The notes under the pieces: model-generated
Told to the model about the DNA's origin: nothing
Databases searched by the model: none
Seen by the model: only the letters and a program-made list of their open reading frames with translations
DNA from: Anabaena sphaerica FACHB-251
GTDB lineage: Bacteria; Cyanobacteriota; Cyanobacteriia; Cyanobacteriales; Nostocaceae
DNA: 64,000 bases
Direction of reading: 5' to 3'
Assembly: GCF_014696825.1 (NCBI RefSeq)
Contig: NZ_JACJQU010000001.1
Span: 496,001 to 560,000 of the forward strand
Translations under genes and position numbers: made by a program
Shown here: one piece after another, positions 34,836 to 46,975 of the stretch
Numbering within the stretch: the first letter of the stretch is position 1
Layout of the letters: each line of letters starts with the position of its first letter

Positions 34836-35879
34836 TTACTGTTGATTTATTGTCCAGTTTATCCAATCTTGTGGCTTCAGGAAAGTTTCATACAGTTCCG
34901 CTTCGGGAGAATTGGGTTCTGGTTGGTAGCCATATTCCCAACGAACCAGAGGTGGTAGGGACATGAGAATGGATTCTGTGCGTCCATTGGTTTGCAGACC
35001 AAAAATTGTTCCTCGGTCATAAACCAAGTTAAATTCTACATATCTTCCCCGACGGTATAGCTGAAAATTCCGTTGGCGATCGCCATATTCTATTCCATGT
35101 CGGCGTTTGACAATTGGCTCATAAGCTGGCACAAAAGCTTTTCCACACTCTTGTACCAAAGCGAATAACTCTTCCCAAGTGCGTGGAGGTAAAGCTCCCA
35201 CTTGGTTACTGTAAATAGCCGCTTCCCCATTGGGGTTAGGACCTCTATAGATAGAACCTTGACCATCTTGGTAATCCAAAAACAGTCCCCCAACACCCCG
35301 TGTTTCATCACGATGCTTAAGGTAGAAATACTCATCACACCAGCGTTTAAACACTGGGTAATACTCTGGGTGATGTTGATCGCAAGCCTGTTTCAGAGTT
35401 TGATGGAAATGAGCCGCATCTTCAGCAAAGGGGTAATAAGGTGTCAAATCCGCACCACCACCAAACCACCAAACTGGACCTGCTTCAAAATAGCGGTAAT
35501 TTAAATGGACTGTGGGTACATAAGGATTACGAGGATGTAACACCAACGAAGTACCTGTTGCATAAAAACCGTGTCCTGTCGCTTCTGGACGTTGGGCTAA
35601 AATTGACGGAGGGAGATGGGAACCCCAAACTTCAGAAAAATTTACACCCGCTTGTTCAAAAATTGCGCCATCACGCAGTACACGCGATCGCCCACCACCC
35701 CCTTCTGGACGCTCCCAGCTATCTTCCATAAACTTACCAACACCATCCAATGCTTCTAAAGCCTGAGTAATTTCGTCTTGTAACTGTTTCATAAACTGAC
35801 TGACTCTAACTTGAGCGTCAGGTGCTGGAAGAAATTTGGATGATTCTGCCAGAGTGGGGGTTTGCGAGTTGGTCAACAT
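34836..35879 (-). CDS. hemF: Oxygen-dependent coproporphyrinogen III oxidase
   Basis: The 347-residue HemF oxidatively decarboxylates coproporphyrinogen III to protoporphyrinogen IX in heme and chlorophyll synthesis. The signature stretches are [56 protein letters not shown] and [15 protein letters not shown]. All are intact, and the length is normal for cyanobacteria. It is monocistronic. Confidence 0.96.
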   Translation of the reverse strand: MLTNSQTPTLAESSKFLPAPDAQVRVSQFMKQLQDEITQALEALDGVGKFMEDSWERPEGGGGRSRVLRDGAIFEQAGVNFSEVWGSHLPPSILAQRPEATGHGFYATGTSLVLHPRNPYVPTVHLNYRYFEAGPVWWFGGGADLTPYYPFAEDAAHFHQTLKQACDQHHPEYYPVFKRWCDEYFYLKHRDETRGVGGLFLDYQDGQGSIYRGPNPNGEAAIYSNQVGALPPRTWEELFALVQECGKAFVPAYEPIVKRRHGIEYGDRQRNFQLYRRGRYVEFNLVYDRGTIFGLQTNGRTESILMSLPPLVRWEYGYQPEPNSPEAELYETFLKPQDWINWTINQQ

Positions 35880-36240
35880 AGATTCCCGAACCTAAAATTA
35901 CAATTTCTGTGAAAGCTACAAATTTTCATTTTAAAAATTTGTTGGCACTTGGAGCCAAAAACTTAGCTCAATTTGCCAAAACTGCTTTTTGTTAGTCGTC
36001 AAAACCAATTGAGGATCTTGACTAGAGCTATTTTCCCTCAAATGCGTATAGGCTTCTATATTCATTAAGTTTCTTTGCAATTATTGTGGAGACAATTCCT
36101 CTATCAACACCAGACCTTAGAGAATTAGTCCACAAAGCAGCCGATTTTCTGTATGGTATCTGTTGTGAGTAGATAGCTTGACTCCAATTTTCCCAGATAC
36201 CAGAGTAACCAGACAGATTGTAGCCAGGAGGATTAGGACA
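35880..36240. other. Divergent promoter region between hemF and SRPBCC gene
   Basis: About 360 AT-rich bases should hold the hemF and SRPBCC promoters. A strong ribosome-binding site AGGAGG at 36226-36231 serves the GTG at 36241. No other feature is seen. Confidence 0.5.
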
Positions 36241-36765
36241 GTGCAGAATTGGTTATCCAAATTCATCCACCGCAAACGTCGTCGGTTTTGCGCTTCTCTG
36301 GTGCGGACTTATCGAGAGATCAGTTTTGCTTCTGTAGATGAACTGTGGCATAAAGTAGTTGATTTGACAGATGTTTCCTGGCATCCACTACTCAAAAGTA
36401 CCAACGTACCATTAGGATTGGTACCCAAACCCGGATTAATTTTCCAAGCAATGACACGCTTTTGGCCGATTCCGATCCAGATATTTGTAGAACGCGTAAA
36501 TCCCAAACAGATGCTTAGTATCCGTGTGTTGGCAATTCCTGGTATTGAGGAACGAATCACATACCAAGTAGAGTCAACGGTTTGTGGCAGTTATTTATCT
36601 TATTCTGTAACACTACGCGGTTGGTTATCACCTCTAATTTGGTCATTTTCCCGTCCTTATGTTGATCGAGTAGCACGTTCCCTAGTCGAATCCGTAGAAA
36701 AAGCAGCACTGCAAGCAGTTTCAGGCAAGAAGAAAGCCCTAGATGACAGTTGTTTTGATTTTTAG
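36241..36765 (+). CDS. SRPBCC-fold cyanobacterial protein
   Basis: The 174-residue protein resembles the SRPBCC (START-like) fold: REISFASVDELWHKVVDLTDVSWHPLLKST, VERVNPKQMLSIRVLAIPGIEERITYQVE and a long C-terminal helix VDRVARSLVESVEKAALQAV. The GTG at 36241 is chosen because AGGAGG lies nine bases upstream; a TTG at 36178 would add 21 residues without such support. A ligand-binding role is possible but unproven. Confidence 0.75.
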   Translation: MQNWLSKFIHRKRRRFCASLVRTYREISFASVDELWHKVVDLTDVSWHPLLKSTNVPLGLVPKPGLIFQAMTRFWPIPIQIFVERVNPKQMLSIRVLAIPGIEERITYQVESTVCGSYLSYSVTLRGWLSPLIWSFSRPYVDRVARSLVESVEKAALQAVSGKKKALDDSCFDF

Positions 36766-36792
36766 GTCAGTGATCAGTTGTCAGTTGCTATT

Positions 36793-36834
36793 CCAAAATC
36801 CAAAATCCAAAATCCAAAATCCAAAATCCAAAAT
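36793..36834. repeat. Six perfect CCAAAAT heptamers
   Basis: Six uninterrupted head-to-tail CCAAAAT units lie between the SRPBCC gene and mrp. The perfect register suggests recent expansion. Confidence 0.9.
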
Positions 36835-36918
36835 CGGATGTCCCAAGAAAGTTAAGATTCAAGTAGGTGAAAATGAAAATTTTTTAAGCTTTATTAAGGC
36901 GGCAACGGTATACACGCT

Positions 36919-37989
36919 ATGTATGATGTCCTCAATTCCCAGTCAGTCCTAGAAGTATTGCGACCAGTCGAAGATCCAGAGCTTCGCAAAAGTCTGGTAG
37001 AACTGAATATGATTCGCAATGTAAAAATTGACAGTGGCAAGGTTAGCTTTACTTTGGTGTTGACCACTCCCGCCTGTCCCTTGCGAGAATTTATTGTCGA
37101 AGATTGTAAAAAAGCTATTCAACAACTGCCTGGTGTGACAGATATCAGTGTAGAAGTGACAGCAGAAACACCCCAACAAAAAAGCCTACCTGACCGTACT
37201 GGTATTGCTGGGGTGAAAAATATTATTGCTGTTTCTAGCGGCAAAGGTGGTGTTGGTAAAAGTACAGTGGCGGTAAATGTCGCCGTTGCTTTGGCACAAA
37301 CAGGGGCGAAAGTCGGCCTGCTGGATGCGGATATTTACGGACCTAATGACCCCACCATGTTAGGTTTGGCTGATGCTGAAATTACTGTTCGCTCTACAGA
37401 AACGGGGGACATTCTGGAACCTGCGTTTAATCATGGGGTCAAGTTAGTCTCAATGGGCTTTTTGATTGACTGTGATCAGCCAGTAATTTGGCGTGGACCA
37501 ATGCTGAATGGAGTAATTCGTCAGTTTCTATATCAGGTGCAATGGGGAGAACTTGATTATTTGATTGTGGATATGCCACCAGGAACCGGAGATGCTCAGT
37601 TAACTTTAACCCAAGCTGTACCAATGGCAGGAGCAGTAATTGTCACCACACCGCAGAATGTAGCACTGTTAGATTCCCGCAAGGGTTTGCGGATGTTCCA
37701 GCAGATGAATGTCCCGGTACTGGGAATTGTGGAAAATATGAGTTATTTTATTCCCCCAGATCAACCGCATAAACAATATGACATTTTTGGTTCCGGAGGT
37801 GGTTCAAAAACAGCAGCAGAATTAGAAGTACCACTATTGGGATGTGTACCTCTAGAAATTTCTACTAGGATTGGTGGTGACAGTGGTATACCCATAGTGG
37901 TTGCTGACCCAGATTCAGCTTCTGCCAAAGCCCTAAAAGCGATCGCTCTGGCTATCGCCGGGAAAGTATCAGTTGCTGCTCTGACATAA
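36919..37989 (+). CDS. mrp: Mrp/NBP35-type iron-sulfur carrier ATPase
   Basis: The 356-residue protein has an N-terminal MIP18-like domain (residues 1-90, VLEVLRPVEDPELRKSLVELNMI) and a C-terminal P-loop ATPase with deviant Walker A SSGKGGVGKST (about 105). It also has DADIYGPNDPTMLG and DMPPGTGDAQLTL. It carries or transfers iron-sulfur clusters to apoproteins in the cytosol. The CxxC motif typical of many members is not seen at the C-terminus, as in other cyanobacterial forms. Confidence 0.93.
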   Translation: MYDVLNSQSVLEVLRPVEDPELRKSLVELNMIRNVKIDSGKVSFTLVLTTPACPLREFIVEDCKKAIQQLPGVTDISVEVTAETPQQKSLPDRTGIAGVKNIIAVSSGKGGVGKSTVAVNVAVALAQTGAKVGLLDADIYGPNDPTMLGLADAEITVRSTETGDILEPAFNHGVKLVSMGFLIDCDQPVIWRGPMLNGVIRQFLYQVQWGELDYLIVDMPPGTGDAQLTLTQAVPMAGAVIVTTPQNVALLDSRKGLRMFQQMNVPVLGIVENMSYFIPPDQPHKQYDIFGSGGGSKTAAELEVPLLGCVPLEISTRIGGDSGIPIVVADPDSASAKALKAIALAIAGKVSVAALT

Positions 37990-38035
37990 GGCAGAAAGCA
38001 AGAGGGAAGAGGCAAAAGGCAGAAAACAGATAATA

Positions 38036-38090
38036 TTTCTCCCCTGCTCCCCTACTCCCCTGCTCCCCTGCTCCCAATTAAAAGCTCAAG
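38036..38090. repeat. CCCCTGCT-type octamer/heptamer repeats
   Basis: About five variants of CCCCTGCT lie between mrp and rodA, directly before the rodA start region. Confidence 0.7.
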
Positions 38091-38104
38091 TCGTTATTCG
38101 CACA

Positions 38105-39418
38105 ATGTTGTTAAAACGTTCGCTCCCGAAAATCCGCTGGCAATATTGGGTTAAGCCCTGGCAGCAAATAGATTGGCTATTATTTTGTCTACCTGTTGCT
38201 GCCAGTATGTTTGGCGGACTTATGATCCTTAGTACAGAACTCAATCAGCCAGTGACTGATTGGTGGTGGCACTGGCTTGTTGCGGGCATTGGCTCAATCA
38301 TAGCCCTATTTTTGGCTCGTTGCCGCTATGAAAACCTGATTCAGTGGCACTGGATAACTTACGCTCTGACTAACTTCAGCCTCATAGTGGTCATGATTGC
38401 TGGTACAAGTGCCAAAGGCGCACAGCGATGGATCAGTATTGCGGGCTTCAATGTCCAACCTTCGGAATTTGCAAAAATAGGCGTAATTATCACCCTAGCA
38501 GCTTTGTTACACAGGCGTACTGCTTCCTCTTTAGATAGTGTTTTCCGTGTCTTGGCAATTACAGCTGTTCCTTGGGGATTAATATTTTTACAGCCAGATT
38601 TGGCTACTTCGCTGGTGTTTGCGTCTATTGTTTTGGGGATGCTGTATTGGGCAAATGCTAACCCTGGTTGGTTGATCCTGATGATTTCCCCTGTGGTTTC
38701 CGCTATTCTCTTCAGTATATCCTGGCCTTTGTCAGAACCTATTGTGTTATTCAAAGAACTAACCTTTAGTCCGTTGGGTGTATTCTGGGCTGGTGCTATG
38801 GGTATTCTAGGGTGGCAAACTTTACCGTGGCGCAAATTCAAAATTAGTGCGATCGCCTCTTTTAGTCTCAATATGTTGGGTGGTGAATTAGGCGTTTTCG
38901 CTTGGAATCATGTATTAAAAGAATATCAAAAAAACAGACTAAGTGTATTTATCAACCCTGAACATGATCCCCTTGGTGCTGGTTATCACTTAATACAATC
39001 TCGCATTGCTATTGGTGCAGGGGAAATTTGGGGATGGGGGTTGTTCAAAGGTCCAATGACTCAATTAAATTTTGTGCCTGAGCAGCATACAGATTTTATT
39101 TTCTCTGCCGTTGGTGAAGAATTTGGGTTTATTGGTTGTTTAATAGTGCTGTTGGTTTATTGTTTAATTTGCTTCCGTATCCTTCACGTAGCTAAAACCG
39201 CCAAAGATAATTTTGGTTCGCTGTTGGCTATTGGTGTTTTATCCATGATTATTTTTCAACTAATTGTTAATGTGGGTATGACCGTTGGTTTAGCACCTGT
39301 GGCTGGAATTCCCCTACCTTGGATGAGTTATGGTCGTTCTGCTATGCTGACTAACTTTATTGCTCTGGGAATAGTAGAATCTGTGGCTAATTTCCGCCAA
39401 CGTCAAAAGTATTATTAA
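38105..39418 (+). CDS. rodA: Rod shape-determining protein RodA (FtsW/RodA/SpoVE glycosyltransferase)
   Basis: The 437-residue membrane protein has about ten helices. It carries the SEDS motifs KGAQRWISIAGFNVQPSEFAKI, FINPEHDPLGAGYHLIQSRIAIGAGEIWGWG, FVPEQHTDFIFSAVGEEFGF and PVAGIPLPWMSYGRSAML. It polymerises peptidoglycan for cell elongation. An extra hydrophobic segment before FINPEHD is usual in cyanobacteria. The ATG at 38105 follows repeat sequence and has only a weak ribosome-binding site. Confidence 0.93.
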   Translation: MLLKRSLPKIRWQYWVKPWQQIDWLLFCLPVAASMFGGLMILSTELNQPVTDWWWHWLVAGIGSIIALFLARCRYENLIQWHWITYALTNFSLIVVMIAGTSAKGAQRWISIAGFNVQPSEFAKIGVIITLAALLHRRTASSLDSVFRVLAITAVPWGLIFLQPDLATSLVFASIVLGMLYWANANPGWLILMISPVVSAILFSISWPLSEPIVLFKELTFSPLGVFWAGAMGILGWQTLPWRKFKISAIASFSLNMLGGELGVFAWNHVLKEYQKNRLSVFINPEHDPLGAGYHLIQSRIAIGAGEIWGWGLFKGPMTQLNFVPEQHTDFIFSAVGEEFGFIGCLIVLLVYCLICFRILHVAKTAKDNFGSLLAIGVLSMIIFQLIVNVGMTVGLAPVAGIPLPWMSYGRSAMLTNFIALGIVESVANFRQRQKYY

Positions 39419-39583
39419 ATTAGGTGACTCTTGACAGGTGAGCCACTGCGGTGGAAGGGTTTCCCGGCATAAAGGAGGCAGTAGTTATCTTTCTTCTGCC
39501 TCTTGCCTGTTGCCTATTACCTCTGACAACTAACAATCAACTAATATTAAGCTAATAATAGAGAATAAATAGAGGGTAAAAAC

Positions 39584-39778
39584 ATGATTCTGCCTGGAGC
39601 AACTGTTCGCATCAAAAATCCCGCAGACACATATTATCGGTATGAAGGACTTGTGCAACGGGTAAGTGATGGCAAGGTAGCTGTACTGTTTGAAGGTGGT
39701 AACTGGGATAAAATAATTACCTTCCGCTTACCAGAATTAGAACTCGTAGACACCACAGGCAAGAAAAAAGGAAAATAA
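39584..39778 (+). CDS. ndhS: NAD(P)H dehydrogenase-like complex subunit NdhS
   Basis: The 64-residue SH3-like protein begins [49 protein letters not shown], which matches NdhS, the ferredoxin-binding subunit of the photosynthetic NDH-1 complex. AGAGGG lies nine bases before the start. It is near the membrane-associated rodA gene by chance. Confidence 0.9.
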   Translation: MILPGATVRIKNPADTYYRYEGLVQRVSDGKVAVLFEGGNWDKIITFRLPELELVDTTGKKKGK

Positions 39779-39865
39779 TTCTTTAGTCATTATTCAGTTG
39801 TCATTTGTCACTAGTTGATAAAAGACAGATGATAACTGATAATTGTTAACTGATAACTGATTTCC

Positions 39866-40522
39866 ATGCGTCTACCTTTACCACAATTTGCTATCGGCGA
39901 TCGCCATCCTCACCATATTGCGGAGGTAATCGAAACCACAACTACCGAATTTTTGGCACAGTGTCTAGAACCAGAAGACTTGAGTTTTCCTGCTATGCCA
40001 CCTTTTGGCAGTTGGGTTTGTGCTATAGATGAAGAGTCTGGTAATCAAATCTATGCTGTGGTGTATCATGCCACGACTATGCCTATAGATTCTGTACACC
40101 GGGCTAGGGCTTTGGGGTTGTCCTTGCAAACCCTGCGCGAGGAACAACCCCAGATATTTGCTATGCTCAGAACTGAATTTCGGGCTGCAATTGTCGGATT
40201 TGAGCAGCAGTCACAAAATCTCAGTTATAACCAAGGAGTGTATCAGTATCTCCCACCACGCCCGCCCCAAATTCATCAGGCAGTTTATCGCTGTCAACCA
40301 GAAGCGATCATCAGGTTCACCGAAAAACTAGATTTTTTACGGACACTACTTTTGATTAATGGTGCGCCCGTAGAATCTTTGGCTGCATCTGCTATTCGCG
40401 AAGTTTACCAGTTACGCAAAACTGACAGAGAATGGCTGATTAAAGCTGGTCGGCATCTCAGTGTCCTGCTAAAAGATGATTATGATCGTCTGCGTTTTAT
40501 TTTGAGTCAAATACACCCATAG
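39866..40522 (+). CDS. HAS-barrel domain protein
   Basis: The 218-residue protein begins RLPLPQFAIGDRHPHHIAEVIETTTTEFLAQC and continues PPFGSWVCAIDEESGNQIYAVVYH. This is a HerA/ATP-synthase-type barrel found in a conserved cyanobacterial family. An all-helical C-terminal half follows (HRARALGLSLQTLREEQPQIF; DFLRTLLLINGAPVESLAASAIREVYQL). The function is unknown. Confidence 0.8.
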   Translation: MRLPLPQFAIGDRHPHHIAEVIETTTTEFLAQCLEPEDLSFPAMPPFGSWVCAIDEESGNQIYAVVYHATTMPIDSVHRARALGLSLQTLREEQPQIFAMLRTEFRAAIVGFEQQSQNLSYNQGVYQYLPPRPPQIHQAVYRCQPEAIIRFTEKLDFLRTLLLINGAPVESLAASAIREVYQLRKTDREWLIKAGRHLSVLLKDDYDRLRFILSQIHP

Positions 40523-40779
40523 GTATCAGTTATTAGTTAACAGTAAACAGTTACAGCCGCAGTCAGCAGTAAAACCCTCTTGGGGCATGGAGGCTAGTAA
40601 CTGTAAATAAATTTTGTACTGCATTTACCTGCAATACCTACCCCAATACGCAAAATCAGTCATGACGCGAACTAACTCGACACAGAACATAACAATAGAG
40701 GTAAAGCAATTATATAGAAGCAATTAATCAATATATGATTCAACACAGCGATGAAACTGGTAACTGATAACTGCTTTAC

Positions 40780-43000
<2,221 letters not shown>

Positions 43001-43300
43001 AGTATCCCCACTAAAACAGCGGTTGTGCAGAAATACTAATTACCATTTTTAGGGATGTATTCATAGTGACATAATAAAATGTTTATAACAAACTTTATAT
43101 TTTGTTGAAGATTTGATGAAATATAACTAAAAATTCCACATTCATTAGAAGATAAACAATAATTTTGTACAGTAACTGTAGAAGAATCACCTAATCTACG
43201 GAGAATTATTTTCGTTAATTATGTATTTTTGTACCGAAGCTGGATAATCTAAAAATAAGGATAATACTCCTGAAAATACCTGTAAAATAACTAAGAAACT
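43001..43300. other. Upstream region of the nucleotide-sugar genes
   Basis: A 13-base palindrome TACAGTAACTGTA at 43168-43180 could be a regulator site. No gene is seen. Confidence 0.4.
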
Positions 43301-44236
43301 ATGAGAATTTTGGTGACTGGCGGTGCTGGGTTTATTGGTTCCCATCTGATCGACCGACTAATGGCTGATGGACAAGAAGTCATATGCTTAGATAACTTTT
43401 ATACAGGACATAAGCGTAATATACTCAAATGGTTAAATAACCCTTATTTTGAGATGATCCGCCATGATATCACCGAGCCAATTCGGTTAGAAGTGGATCA
43501 AATCTATCATTTGGCTTGTCCCGCATCTCCTGTACATTACCAGTACAACCCCATAAAAACAGTTAAAACTAACGTGATGGGAACACTGAATATGTTGGGA
43601 TTGGCTAAACGGGTAAAAGCTAGATTTTTGTTGGCTTCTACCAGTGAAGTCTACGGAGATCCAGAAGTCCATCCCCAAACAGAAGAGTATCGAGGTAGCG
43701 TCAATACCATTGGTATCCGTTCTTGCTATGACGAAGGTAAAAGAATTGCGGAAACTTTGGCATTTGACTACTATCGAGAAAATAAAGTCGATATTCGGGT
43801 AGCCAGAATATTTAACACCTATGGTCCACGGATGTTAGAAAACGATGGTCGGGTCGTCAGTAACCTTGTTGTGCAAGCATTACAGGGTATTCCTTTAACT
43901 GTCTACGGTGAAGGTACACAAACTCGTAGCTTTTGCTATGTATCTGACTTAGTTGAAGGTCTCATGAGGCTAATGAATGGTGATTACATCGGACCTGTGA
44001 ATCTGGGTAATCCTGATGAATACACCATTTTAGAACTGGCGCAGACTGTACAAAACATGGTAAATCCAGATGCAGAAATTAAGTTTGAACCCCTACCTTC
44101 AGATGATCCCCGTCGTCGTCGTCCTGATATCACCAAGGCCAAAACTTGGTTAAATTGGGAACCTACCATTCCTTTGCAAGAAGGGTTAAAACTGACAGTA
44201 GAAGATTTTCGTAAACGTATCAAAACTAATGATTAG
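43301..44236 (+). CDS. uxs: UDP-glucuronate decarboxylase (UDP-xylose synthase)
   Basis: The 311-residue short-chain dehydrogenase converts UDP-glucuronate to UDP-xylose. It has NAD-binding [10 protein letters not shown], the UXS-type [15 protein letters not shown]-like stretch, [18 protein letters not shown], the catalytic YDEGKR tyrosine-lysine pair, the conserved FNTYGPRM and the [11 protein letters not shown] tail. These are the marks of soluble UXS rather than of a 4-epimerase. It is followed by UDP-glucose dehydrogenase, which supplies its substrate. Confidence 0.92.
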   Translation: MRILVTGGAGFIGSHLIDRLMADGQEVICLDNFYTGHKRNILKWLNNPYFEMIRHDITEPIRLEVDQIYHLACPASPVHYQYNPIKTVKTNVMGTLNMLGLAKRVKARFLLASTSEVYGDPEVHPQTEEYRGSVNTIGIRSCYDEGKRIAETLAFDYYRENKVDIRVARIFNTYGPRMLENDGRVVSNLVVQALQGIPLTVYGEGTQTRSFCYVSDLVEGLMRLMNGDYIGPVNLGNPDEYTILELAQTVQNMVNPDAEIKFEPLPSDDPRRRRPDITKAKTWLNWEPTIPLQEGLKLTVEDFRKRIKTND

Positions 44237-44249
44237 TCGGTAGCCAGTT

Positions 44250-44283
44250 GTCATTAGTCATTGGTTAACAAATGACTAATGAC
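44250..44283. repeat. Perfect 13 bp inverted repeat between uxs and ugd
   Basis: GTCATTAGTCATT (44250-44262) pairs exactly with AATGACTAATGAC (44271-44283) over an eight-base loop. It is built of ATTAGTC-type heptamers. It could modulate transcription between the two genes. Confidence 0.75.
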
Positions 44284-44328
44284 TGATGAGCAATGACTGA
44301 TGACAAGAAAGCAAGGAGCTTAAAAAAA

Positions 44329-45720
44329 ATGCGTGTTTGTGTAATCGGGACTGGTTATGTAGGTTTAGTGACAGGTGCTTGTTTGGCTCATATCGGCCAT
44401 GATGTCATTTGCATAGATAACAACGAAGAGAAAGTAAAATTAATGAAATCAGGGCAGTCGCCAATTTTCGAGCCTGGACTCTCGGAAATTATGCAATCTG
44501 CCATTAATAGTGGAAATATTCAATTTTCTTCGGATCTGGCTGCGGGTGTTGCTCACGGAGAAATTTTGTTTATTGCTGTGGGAACTCCTCCATTACCTAA
44601 TGGTGAAAGTGATACCCGTTATGTAGAAGCTGTAGCTCGTGGTATTGGAGCTAATCTCAATGGCGGTTATAAAGTAATTGTTAATAAATCTACTGTACCC
44701 ATCGGTTCTGGTGATTGGGTGCGGATGATTGTGTTAGATGGCATTGCTGAACGCCAGAAAACATTGATATCCGCAGGTGGTTCATCTGTTGAGGAGAAAT
44801 TACCTGAGATTGCTGCTCAGTTTGATGTTGTGAGTAATCCAGAGTTTCTGCGGGAAGGTTCGGCTATGTACGACACCTTTAATCCTGATCGGATTGTTTT
44901 GGGGGGGAATAGTCAACAAGCTATCGGGATGATGAAGGAACTCTATACCCCCATTGTGGAACGCAAATTTGCTGCTGATACATCTTTACCTCCTGTACCG
45001 GTGTTGGTGACAGACTTGAGTTCAGCAGAGATGATCAAATATGCCGCGAATGCCTTTTTGGCAACCAAGATTAGTTTTATTAACGAAGTGGCGAATATTT
45101 GCGATCGCGTCGGTGCAGATGTTACCCAGGTAGCAAAAGGTATCGGTTTAGATTCCCGCATTGGTAACAAGTTCTTACAAGCCGGTATTGGTTGGGGTGG
45201 TTCTTGCTTCCCCAAAGATGTCTCCGCACTCATTCACACAGCCGATGATTATGGCTATGAAGCCCAACTCATGAAAGCCGCAGTGAGTGTCAATGAACGC
45301 CAACGTTTAATTGCTTTGGAAAAACTCCAACAGGCTCTGAAAATCCTGAAAGGTAAAACTGTTGGACTACTCGGCTTGACCTTCAAACCAGATACGGATG
45401 ATTTGCGCGATGCTCCAGCATTGAACCTAATTGAGCAACTCAACCGACTGGGTGCTAAAGTCAAAGCTTATGACCCAATTATTTCCCAAACTGGTATGCG
45501 CCATGGTCTTTCTGGAGTATTGGTAGAAACGGATGCCGAAAGACTTGCTGATGGCTGTGATGCTTTGGTACTTGTTACTGAATGGCAACAGTTCAGCACG
45601 TTGGACTATGCAAAAATGGCAAAGTTGATGAACCACCCTGTGATGATTGATGGTCGTAACTTTTTAAACCCTGAAGCCATGGTCAGGGCTGGATTCCAAT
45701 ATATAGGTGTTGGCAGATAA
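44329..45720 (+). CDS. ugd: UDP-glucose 6-dehydrogenase
   Basis: The 463-residue enzyme oxidises UDP-glucose to UDP-glucuronate. It has the N-terminal VCVIGTGYVGLVTGACLA, the catalytic cysteine in GIGWGGSCFPKDVSAL, and the C-terminal UDP-binding LLGLTFKPDTDDLRDAPAL. The ATG at 44329 is chosen: AAGGAG lies ten bases upstream and the family begins MRVCVIGTGYVG. An ATG at 44293 would add 12 residues. Confidence 0.95.
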   Translation: MRVCVIGTGYVGLVTGACLAHIGHDVICIDNNEEKVKLMKSGQSPIFEPGLSEIMQSAINSGNIQFSSDLAAGVAHGEILFIAVGTPPLPNGESDTRYVEAVARGIGANLNGGYKVIVNKSTVPIGSGDWVRMIVLDGIAERQKTLISAGGSSVEEKLPEIAAQFDVVSNPEFLREGSAMYDTFNPDRIVLGGNSQQAIGMMKELYTPIVERKFAADTSLPPVPVLVTDLSSAEMIKYAANAFLATKISFINEVANICDRVGADVTQVAKGIGLDSRIGNKFLQAGIGWGGSCFPKDVSALIHTADDYGYEAQLMKAAVSVNERQRLIALEKLQQALKILKGKTVGLLGLTFKPDTDDLRDAPALNLIEQLNRLGAKVKAYDPIISQTGMRHGLSGVLVETDAERLADGCDALVLVTEWQQFSTLDYAKMAKLMNHPVMIDGRNFLNPEAMVRAGFQYIGVGR

Positions 45721-45850
45721 CTGGTGATTGGGGACTGGTGATTGGTGATTGGTGATTGGGAAAGAAGGGAACAGGGAACAGAGTTTTTGACTTTTGACTT
45801 TTGACTTGATTGTTTCTTCCCAGTCCCCAGTCCCCAGTCCCCAGTCCCCA

Positions 45851-46645
45851 TTAACCGCTTTTAGGAATTCTTTCTATTTCTGCATATCCACTAAAAATCA
45901 ATCTTTGACCTTCTGTTTCTAAACGATTAAGTCGCATTTTTACGCCATCCAGGTCAAAGCGGTCTAAATCGACCATATTGTCCAAAATTCCCACCAGTGC
46001 AATGCTTAAATTTTGGGAAATTTCGCGTTGTGCTTCTGGTACTTGCTCAAGTTCAATTCTTGGATCTTTGAAAGAAACCCGTCGCCGTTTTTCAATACCT
46101 ATACCAAGAGTCATACTCAGAGGTATGAGTTCACCGTTGTTTAGATCGGCTGTAGCCACAAGATGCAAGCGATTTCCCGGCAATAACTGTATTTGAACTG
46201 CGGTAAAGGAAACTAGTTCCCCACCAGATATTTCTGTTAAAGCTGGTTCAGAAAGGTTGAGCAGCCGCTTTTTAACCAATTCTGCACCAAAAGCTTGATT
46301 AATACCTGCTTCTGATAATATTACTTGTGCTACCGCTTGGGTGGGTTGCTTGAGGCTAAGTTTTCCACTCAAAACTGAGCCAAAGTCAATGGCCACCGCA
46401 TCGGTTTCAAAAGACATTTCCTCTACTGCGAAGTCTTTGCGGATTACTAAGCCACGACCGTTCATTTTAAAGCTATCAATGCTGCCTTGCAACAGTTTGC
46501 TGGAGGGATAGCAGCGCACAAAGACTTCTACTGACTCGCTCATGCTAAACAGGTGGCGAATCGTTTGGCTCGCGACTGTGTTGAGCATCCGCTCTCCCCA
46601 ATCGCTGCCTTTGGGATCGGTTAAACCAGTAAGTCCGCCTAACAT
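45851..46645 (-). CDS. DUF2993 lipid-binding-like protein
   Basis: The 264-residue protein matches the cyanobacterial DUF2993 family (related to LmeA, a phospholipid-binding protein): RMLNTVASQTIRHLFSMSESVEVFVRCYPSSKLLQGSIDSFKMNGRGLV. The ATG at 46645 gives the usual MLGGLTGLTDP start; a TTG at 46687 is less likely. It could have a membrane-lipid role. It is convergent with ugd across a CCCAGTC/GATTGGT repeat zone. Confidence 0.8.
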   Translation of the reverse strand: MLGGLTGLTDPKGSDWGERMLNTVASQTIRHLFSMSESVEVFVRCYPSSKLLQGSIDSFKMNGRGLVIRKDFAVEEMSFETDAVAIDFGSVLSGKLSLKQPTQAVAQVILSEAGINQAFGAELVKKRLLNLSEPALTEISGGELVSFTAVQIQLLPGNRLHLVATADLNNGELIPLSMTLGIGIEKRRRVSFKDPRIELEQVPEAQREISQNLSIALVGILDNMVDLDRFDLDGVKMRLNRLETEGQRLIFSGYAEIERIPKSG

Positions 46646-46945
46646 TAGGTTTTGGGTCTCTAGAAGTTCTTTGTACTTTTGTAACAAATTGTGAACAATA
46701 CTGCAAGCGATCCCCAGATTTATTGTTCTGATAGGTGTGAGCAGGATAACTGATTGCTCATGGCTAAATGTGTCCGATATTACAGTATTTGCTATAAGAA
46801 CTTCAGATTTAAATTTTTTAGCATGAAATTTAGTACAAATTTTAGTACAAATTAAATGTATGCGATCGCTCTCTTTTCATTCAGCACAAAATTGCCATGC
46901 CTGTGGCAGGCTACATCTACGCCTAAACTACAAGCATCTTCCACC
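46646..46945. other. Intergenic region with direct repeat
   Basis: TTTAGTACAAA occurs twice, at 46829-46839 and 46841-46851, one base apart. A GCGATCGC octamer is near 46862. The stretch ends at the wzc terminator. No gene is seen. Confidence 0.45.
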
Positions 46946-46969
46946 AAAAAAAACCTGCTTCCCAGCAAG
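46946..46969 (-). terminator. Rho-independent terminator of the wzc-like gene
   Basis: On the minus strand, CTTGCT and AGCAGG form a six-pair stem (one wobble pair) with a GGGA loop, followed directly by eight T residues. It begins seven bases after the stop codon at 46976. Confidence 0.75.
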
Positions 46970-46975
46970 CTAAAA

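Noticed and set aside
36743-36952. Possible 69-codon gene
   Set aside because: Most of it is the translation of CCAAAAT repeats, and it overlaps the start of mrp.
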